Below the pieces are notes generated by a model that saw nothing but the letters and a program-made list of their open reading frames with translations, searched no databases and had not been told where the DNA came from. DNA of 64,000 nucleotides, taken from contig JASANC010004626.1 in the NCBI GenBank assembly GCA_030248135.1, positions 1 to 64,000 of the forward strand, given 5' to 3'. This stretch comes from Theristus sp. LFF4_11 (lineage: Eukaryota; Nematoda; Chromadorea; Monhysterida; Xyalidae). Positions 58,666 through 64,000 of the stretch are shown piece by piece. The first letter of the stretch is position 1, and the number at the start of each line of letters is the position of its first letter. The position numbers and the translations under genes were made by a program.

Positions 58666-59897
58666 CGTACACAGACGCAGCTGCTGAAAGTGCAAGTGCT
58701 AAAACCACAACTGTGAAAACACGAAGTGCATTTTGGCTAATTGGCGCTCAAACAATATTGCTTCGAAAGAAGTTTTCGATGCTAATAGATAATTGGTTAT
58801 GTTCGAAAAAATTCATTAAGTAGGAATGTGTCAGTTATGTTGTATGATCTCATTTTTTATCAGTATGTTTGCCGTTTTTTGATATTCTTGTGTGTCTAGT
58901 TGGTCGGTCCAAGCATAAATTTCTTTCATTAAGCTTCATGGAATTTTTGCTCAAGCAAACATGACCTCAAGTCCACGCAGTTCGTTGTCCTGTCATGCAA
59001 CATTGCGGCACTATAGCGAGATTACAACTTGAACACACTCACTCGAAGAATCGTTTCATCCAACAAGCACTCGAGTGTTGTGTACACGGAACAAATCAAC
59101 GAATTCAGCTCCAGAAAAGCGTTTTATCTGAAGGTGAACGTAAGCTAATCAAACAAGATGGTGCTTTGATTGTTCCATGATATAACGCAAACAACGCAGA
59201 AAAATACATGGCACCTACAAAATCTATAATCGCGATATATAAATCCAGCTGATGTTTACCGAAACGATTCGCAAATAAACCGCAACAGGTATAACAATAA
59301 AATCGTTCAGCTAATAACGATATTTTGATCAGTGCATTACTGACTGACCAATGTCCACTTTTAGAATAATATGGGCAACTAGGCCGACAAGCCTGAGTCA
59401 ACAAAATAAAAGTCGGTGTTCAGTTTTGAATGTGAATTTTACAGCACCACAAACGCAACGGAGACAAATCGGCTTGATCTTTTGAATCACGAGTCGTTTC
59501 GAAAAGTAAATTTTGTCAAAGCTGAACTGATTATGTGTGTGTGTGTTTTATTATTGGGGTTGATTTGTATATTTGTGGAGTGCGTTTATGACGTGCACAG
59601 CACACAGACACACAGCTGTCCCAGTGTAAACCTGCACCCCCCCCCCCCGAATCTCATGGACACACGTGTGATGACGACGACTGCATCGGTGCAGTGCCTT
59701 TCGTAAGTTCAGTTTGCGTTCACATGTGATATGCGATTTTGATTGTACCTGCTGCAAACTCGTTGCTTGTGTGGCTATCAGCTGATTGGTTGTGCCGTAT
59801 GACAGAGCCCAGCCAGTCAATTCACTTTTACTAATCATCTTGCTAAATAAATCTTGAATCTTCTTGTTCGAAATCCGAAAACTTATAGCAAACCGAA
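58666..59897. other. Divergent intergenic region between DHX33 and the zinc-finger gene
   Basis: The two genes start away from each other here, so both promoters must lie in this 1.2 kb. No reading frame is supported. CTGATTGG at 59782 lies about 115 bp upstream of the zinc-finger ATG. A C-run at 59637-59648 and a TG-rich stretch at about 59532-59550 are the only other marks. Confidence 0.5.
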
Positions 59898-62409
59898 ATG
59901 TGGTTCCCATCGCCCGCTGCTTCACCCCTCGATCAACTTTACATGCACCCATTCTACTGGCAGACGTTGGTGCAACAACGGAAAGGTGCGCGATTGTTTC
60001 GTGTTTTTACAGAAAATGCTGACACGCGAACGTGCCATTGAAAAACTGGCATGCGTGTAAAAGTGTGGTCTTAGAGTTTGAAGGAAAAAAAAACTAAAAA
60101 CCTCCGACCAACCAATAATACGATGCCACGTTGCAGTATCAAACGAACTCGTGACACACGCAGCGCCCGCGTCAAACGCCGATCACACGAAACAGAAGAG
60201 CACGACTTCGTTCCTAATCAAGGATCTGTTGCATCTGCCCGACAGCGACCAGCAGCAGCAGCCGCGATGTGCGTCCAACACCCCCGCAAAGCACCAGCAG
60301 GCGCGTGCAGCGGTGTACAGCTGCGCAGTGTGCGGCAAATGGTTCAAGCGATCGTCCTCACTGAGCACGCACGCGCTGATACACGCGAACGTGCGACCGT
60401 TCGAATGCGAACACTGCGGCAAACAGTTCCATCAGAAGTCGGACATGAAAAAGCACACGCTCGTCCATACAGGTATGGTGCGCCGGATGCGGAGCAGCGA
60501 TTGCGCAAGCGGAAACTGAGCTGCTCATTTGGTATAGTAGGTCTTATTAAACCTGTTGGCTTAAAAGCGAAACACCGAGCTCACGAAAGAAGAAAGAGGT
60601 TCGGAAAGACATATCACGCTAGAAATGGGGTTTTTGGATTGCCGACCAAACGCGATACCTGGTTCATTCTTTTTCAATTCAAGGTTTCGCGGGCTCTGTA
60701 TTCTGCCAAAAAAGTGGCAGGTTTAAAGGAATATACTTGGCCCGTTATACCCGTGTGCCGGTTGGGTGGCACGGCACGTGGTTGTGGCCGCTGTAACACG
60801 GTGCGTACCGTTTCAGCAGAGGCACAGCACGTTGCACTACGAGTGTGGTGGTCACGGTTACCGATGTCCGCTTACGCAATGATAGACAGCATTTGAGCTT
60901 GGGTTCAATGAGCCACCCAGCAAACGTACAAGATCATGTTTCGTTCTTTACTTTGCTTGATTTATTTTATTTTGCCGCCTGTTTGAACCCTTTGTATATG
61001 ACATACAAAAATTCAAAAATTACATAGCAAATCATATGAAGTTCACAAATGTTCAATGCAAAAACATACTTGTGGAACTGCAGCTAGTGTGATGCTTGAG
61101 ATGTAGAAGCACGGCAAATATTCCACCATGTGTGACAACGAAAAGCTCAATGATGATATGTTCCGTCCGTAAGTGCACATACATTTTGGTTCATTTAGAG
61201 GCATTTTTGCAAAAAAAGAAGAATATCCGAAAGAAGAATTTCTACTTAAAAAAGAATATCAATTCAAAAGATATGTAAGCAGATGTACAAGGTGACAAAA
61301 TGAACTGAATTTCAAACTTTCAGAAACCCAACGACACAACACGCCACAAATTCAAAATCTTTCAAATCCTAACCTCTTCACAAAAACCCCTATCAGAAAT
61401 TTTGTGACCCATGTCAAAAACATACTGTGAAGCATATAACAGCAGAAAAACGAAAGTCAAACAAACGGTTTAGCAATAGTTTGTGTGCAAACATCCCTGA
61501 AAATGGGACTAGTTTCAACAGTGGTAAAATACAACGCATAAAAACTGTGTGCAAACAAGATCGCTTTCACTTGACAAAATATGCAATAAGGTGAGGTGAG
61601 AGAAGCCTAAATCAACAAAACAGAATATCTATCTTTTTTGCGCATTACAAAAAAGATAATACAACAAGAGGAGAAAGACAAAGAAACAAGGAAGCAAAAA
61701 ATTAGACAAAGGTAAAAATAAACATCAGCTGAGTGGGAAACAAGCCACGAAATTGCTGCGATTTATTGATCCCAATTCAACGATAAAAAAACCTAGTTGA
61801 CGTGCAAAATCAAACGCAAGCCCAACCAACCAAACAACCAAAACGAAGACCAAACACAAACGCTCTGATAGCTGTGATCGATTGTTGTTAATGCCACAGA
61901 AAAAGCAAGCAACATCATTGAACCAAGAAAAGCACTGTTTTCGAAAGTTCAAACCACACCAAAAGCAGTGAGGTAATTCGCGAATACAGAGCGTTGAGCA
62001 GAACGAATGTAACAGGTTTGGTTGAAATCAAGCACCCGATTTTGTGGGTAAATATGTCTTCTGGCAATTCAGATTCCGTTCTTCTTTCGCGTGCTCTGTA
62101 TTCGGCGAAAAAGTGAACAACGACACCTTCAAACAAACATACTTTAGTGAGAAACAAAGCAACCGGGGCGTAACAAAACCATTTTCAGGCGAGAAGCCTC
62201 ACCGATGCGCGATCTGCGGGCGTCGCTTCAGCCAGTCGTCGAATCTGATCACGCACGCAAAGCGACACGGCGCAGACGAACGCGCGTTCGAGTGCACCCG
62301 CTGCGGGCGCAGATTCGCACGGAAACTGGCACTGAAACGACACGAGCAACACGAGCAGCGGGCGGCAATGGCACAGACACAAAGCACATTGCTGCGTAGT
62401 GGACATTGA
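59898..62409 (+). CDS. pag-3: C2H2 zinc-finger repressor, PAG-3/GFI1-like
   Basis: Three exons: 59898-59985, 60164-60472, 62189-62409; phases agree, 205 residues. Exon 1 reads [20 protein letters not shown] then WQTLVQQRK. Exon 2 has [10 protein letters not shown], which resembles an EH1-type repressor motif, and two fingers: [20 protein letters not shown] and [19 protein letters not shown]. Exon 3 has [20 protein letters not shown] and [19 protein letters not shown]. Fingers with [18 protein letters not shown] and SQSSNLITH are those of GFI1/Senseless/PAG-3, nuclear DNA-binding repressors in neural and blood cell fate. Only four fingers are present (GFI1 has six), corresponding to GFI1 fingers 3-6, and no SNAG motif is seen. 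The 1.7 kb second intron holds MITE copies. The symbol is by similarity only. Confidence 0.85.
60549..60727. mobile_element. MITE with AAACCTGT ends in the zinc-finger gene intron
   Basis: Left AAACCTGTTGGCTTAAAAGC and right CCAAAAAAGTGGCAGGTTT are inverted copies, TA at both sides. Shares AAAGAAGAAAGAGG-type and GGGCTCTGTATTCTG-type segments with 56100-56283. Confidence 0.65.
60728..62188. other. Remainder of the zinc-finger gene intron 2
   Basis: AT-rich, ending in the acceptor CCATTTTCAG. A further diverged copy of the AAACCTGT-type MITE is at about 61980-62120 (AGGTTTGGTTGAAATCAAGC). No exon is supported. Confidence 0.55.
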
Positions 62410-62509
62410 ACTGAACGTGCAACACACCACCGCATCGTTGACTATGTACTATACAAGCAATAAATAGCACCGCGCTGAGTGAAGCACCCAATCATCAATC
62501 AATCACTTA

Positions 62510-62872
62510 TCATACAACAACTCTCATGAACCACATCAGCACCACGGTCACCCACACCATACGCCGACCAGGCCGCAGTCTGCCCGCGCGGCCACCCTCA
62601 TCAGCGATCGTCTCGTGCGTCCGTAGACACTGCGGCCGCCCAATGGCGTTCGCATATGCAGTGCCGATATACGTCTCGCGTCGTCGCTCGATCGCGTACG
62701 TCGTCACGGCGATCTGCGAGCAGTCGGGCAACTCGAAGCGGCACTTCTTGTCGCCGGGACGCACCGTGAAACACAGCGTGTAGACGGCCAGGTCGAACTC
62801 CGGCGACGTGCGCATGAACAGCGTGCTCGACTTGAATTGGCCACGGATCCGGTAGGACACGGACGCGAGTGT
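62510..62872 (-). CDS. Last exon of an unrecognised gene
   Basis: After an acceptor (CCCTCGCCAG), 120 codons are open with GC-rich third positions unlike the surroundings, which supports coding. The product reads TLASVSYRIRGQFKSSTLFM, then AVYTLCFTVRPGDKKCRFEL and TYAIERRRETYIGTAY, and ends with a basic stretch (RLRPGRR) and a hydrophobic tail (MVWVTVVLMWFMRVVV). The alternating pattern suggests a beta-sandwich; the tail could be a membrane anchor. Upstream exons should lie to the right, but none is seen up to the window end. It converges with the zinc-finger gene, 3' ends about 100 bp apart. Family unknown. Confidence 0.55.
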   Translation of the reverse strand, partial: TLASVSYRIRGQFKSSTLFMRTSPEFDLAVYTLCFTVRPGDKKCRFELPDCSQIAVTTYAIERRRETYIGTAYANAIGRPQCLRTHETIADEGGRAGRLRPGRRMVWVTVVLMWFMRVVV

Positions 62873-63154
62873 CTGGCGAGGGCAGTGCATATGTGACTAT
62901 AACCTATTTTTTTTAAACGTGTCCCACTGAAATGACGTCATGTGCCGCCAAACATGCGCTTGTCGTTCGTAGCAAACCAGACTTTCCGTTTAGCCGATGT
63001 CTTCCCGTAAACAAATGGTGAATGTCGAATCAGTAACACCAAACTGACATTTTAGTGCCTGTACTTTGACAAACAAGCGTTATTGAAGCAAATGACGTCA
63101 TTTTAGTCCGGACACGTTTGAATAAATCCACAATAATGGTGACTTTTGACTATG

Positions 63155-63357
63155 GCCCTGCAACTCAATGCGCTTGCACACGTGCACAGCCAATCAGTTT
63201 TTTTTCATGCTTGATGCTTCAACTCACAATGGCCCCAGTTACTCAGTCGTATCTCAGGGAGCCCGGTCTCTTCTCCAATTTTGAATTGCCACTTCAAGCT
63301 CAAGCATGCAAATTCTCTCCTCTGTTACTCTCTAGACGCGCACTGAGTCGCAGAACA
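63155..63357. mobile_element. MITE family B, copy 6
   Basis: Contains CTGCAACTCAATGCGCTTGC on the left, the core TCCAATTTTGAATTGCCACT and CGCACTGAGTCGCAGAAC on the right. More diverged than copies 1-4. Confidence 0.65.
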
Positions 63358-63739
63358 AATGGAAAACATTATACAAAACAGTGAAACTGTAAATCCATAG
63401 GCTTTCTGATTGACGACTGCTATTGAATCGTCTCGTTGTTTAGAAGTGTGATTGGTCCGATCAAGTCGATGCACCCAATCAGCATGCCAGACAACACAAG
63501 TTGCCCTTGTTATACGGTGTTTCTTTCCAAGTGTTGATCACTAATGTGATAATGTCACTTTGCTATCGATCAGTACAGGTGCCTCAAAAAACTATAAACG
63601 GGCAAAACCGCCAAAACGGCCCGAATTTGGTTCAACGTTTATGTCTGAAATTTGCAACTCAGTTCAAGAAATGTTTGTCATTAATTGTGCGAAAATTTCA
63701 TTTGAAAACATCCAAGCATACTAATCTGATACAGCACCG

Positions 63740-64000
63740 TTTGGTAAGAATTCGCGATCACGTGTCGGGCAACTGACAGACGCAAAGTTCACACACACCA
63801 AAGAAGTTTTAGTTGTGTGGCCATGAAGTTATCGGGTACTGGCCGATTGGCCGATCGACTGAAAAACATGTTCTAAATTGCAACACAACAATTTATGAAA
63901 CGATTTCAGTTTACCGCTTACGCTTACCGCTAAAAAATTGACTCAAATCAAAAAAAAACATGGATACGACGGTCAAAACGACCAAATAATGGCAAATAGC
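63740..64000. mobile_element. hAT-like element interior, cut by the window end
   Basis: The order of words TCGCGATCACGT, GGGCAACTGACAGACGCAA, GTGTGGCCATG, AAAAACATGTTCTAA, and CGGTCAAAACGACCAAATAATG matches the interior of the hAT-like element at 17930-18350. Its ends are outside the window. Confidence 0.7.

Noticed and set aside
60078..60896. 272-codon plus-strand frame overlapping the zinc-finger exon
   Set aside because: It is an out-of-frame shadow of exon 2 that runs into a MITE; the zinc-finger frame in the same bases is clearly the coding one.

Overview
This is a eukaryotic nuclear window, most likely from a nematode. Genes are split into many short exons with GT-AG introns (two GC-AG). 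The predicted proteins include a nematode-type secreted aspartic protease, a PAG-3/GFI1-like zinc-finger protein, an ionotropic-receptor-like channel and a cysteine-rich secreted protein resembling the nematode chondroitin-proteoglycan-4 type. No operon, rRNA, true tRNA gene, CRISPR array or prokaryotic gene organisation is visible. All gene models here were built by eye from splice sites and phase continuity; no database search was possible.

Layout. About 2.0-19.2 kb (minus): U2SURP (SR140), a U2 snRNP-associated splicing factor, whose introns are full of transposable elements, including an 8 kb nested palindromic element in one intron of 8.8 kb. 19.3-23.2 kb: a cluster of hAT-like non-autonomous elements. 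24.2-27.1 kb (plus): cathepsin D/pepsin-like aspartic protease in nine exons. 29.8-31.9 kb (plus): ankyrin-repeat protein. 32.1-34.1 kb (minus): two tandem paralogous four-pass membrane proteins. 34.4-41.4 kb (minus): an unrecognised secreted protein of about 351 residues in seven exons; its fourth intron holds a palindromic element, a G-rich MITE, a SINE and two satellites, one with higher-order structure. 41.4-47.0 kb: gene-poor, with a mariner-like MITE. 47.0-48.8 kb (plus): cysteine-rich secreted protein. 49.3-52.4 kb (minus): ionotropic glutamate receptor-like channel. 52.8-58.7 kb (minus): DHX33 DEAH-box helicase, 16 exons. 59.9-62.4 kb (plus): PAG-3/GFI1-like C2H2 zinc-finger protein. 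62.5-62.9 kb (minus): the last exon of an unrecognised gene.

The genes do not form one pathway. U2SURP (splicing) and DHX33 (ribosome biogenesis/RNA) are housekeeping RNA proteins; the others are secreted, membrane or developmental proteins. The most interesting layer is the mobile-element biology. Several insertions can be dated relative to each other because an empty, paralogous copy of the target lies in the same window. In two DHX33 introns the end of a MITE forms the 3' splice site, so these elements may act like introners. A short CTGATTGG/CCAATCAG word occurs at least 21 times, never in an identified exon, often as close inverted pairs, and is not explained by any element I can name.
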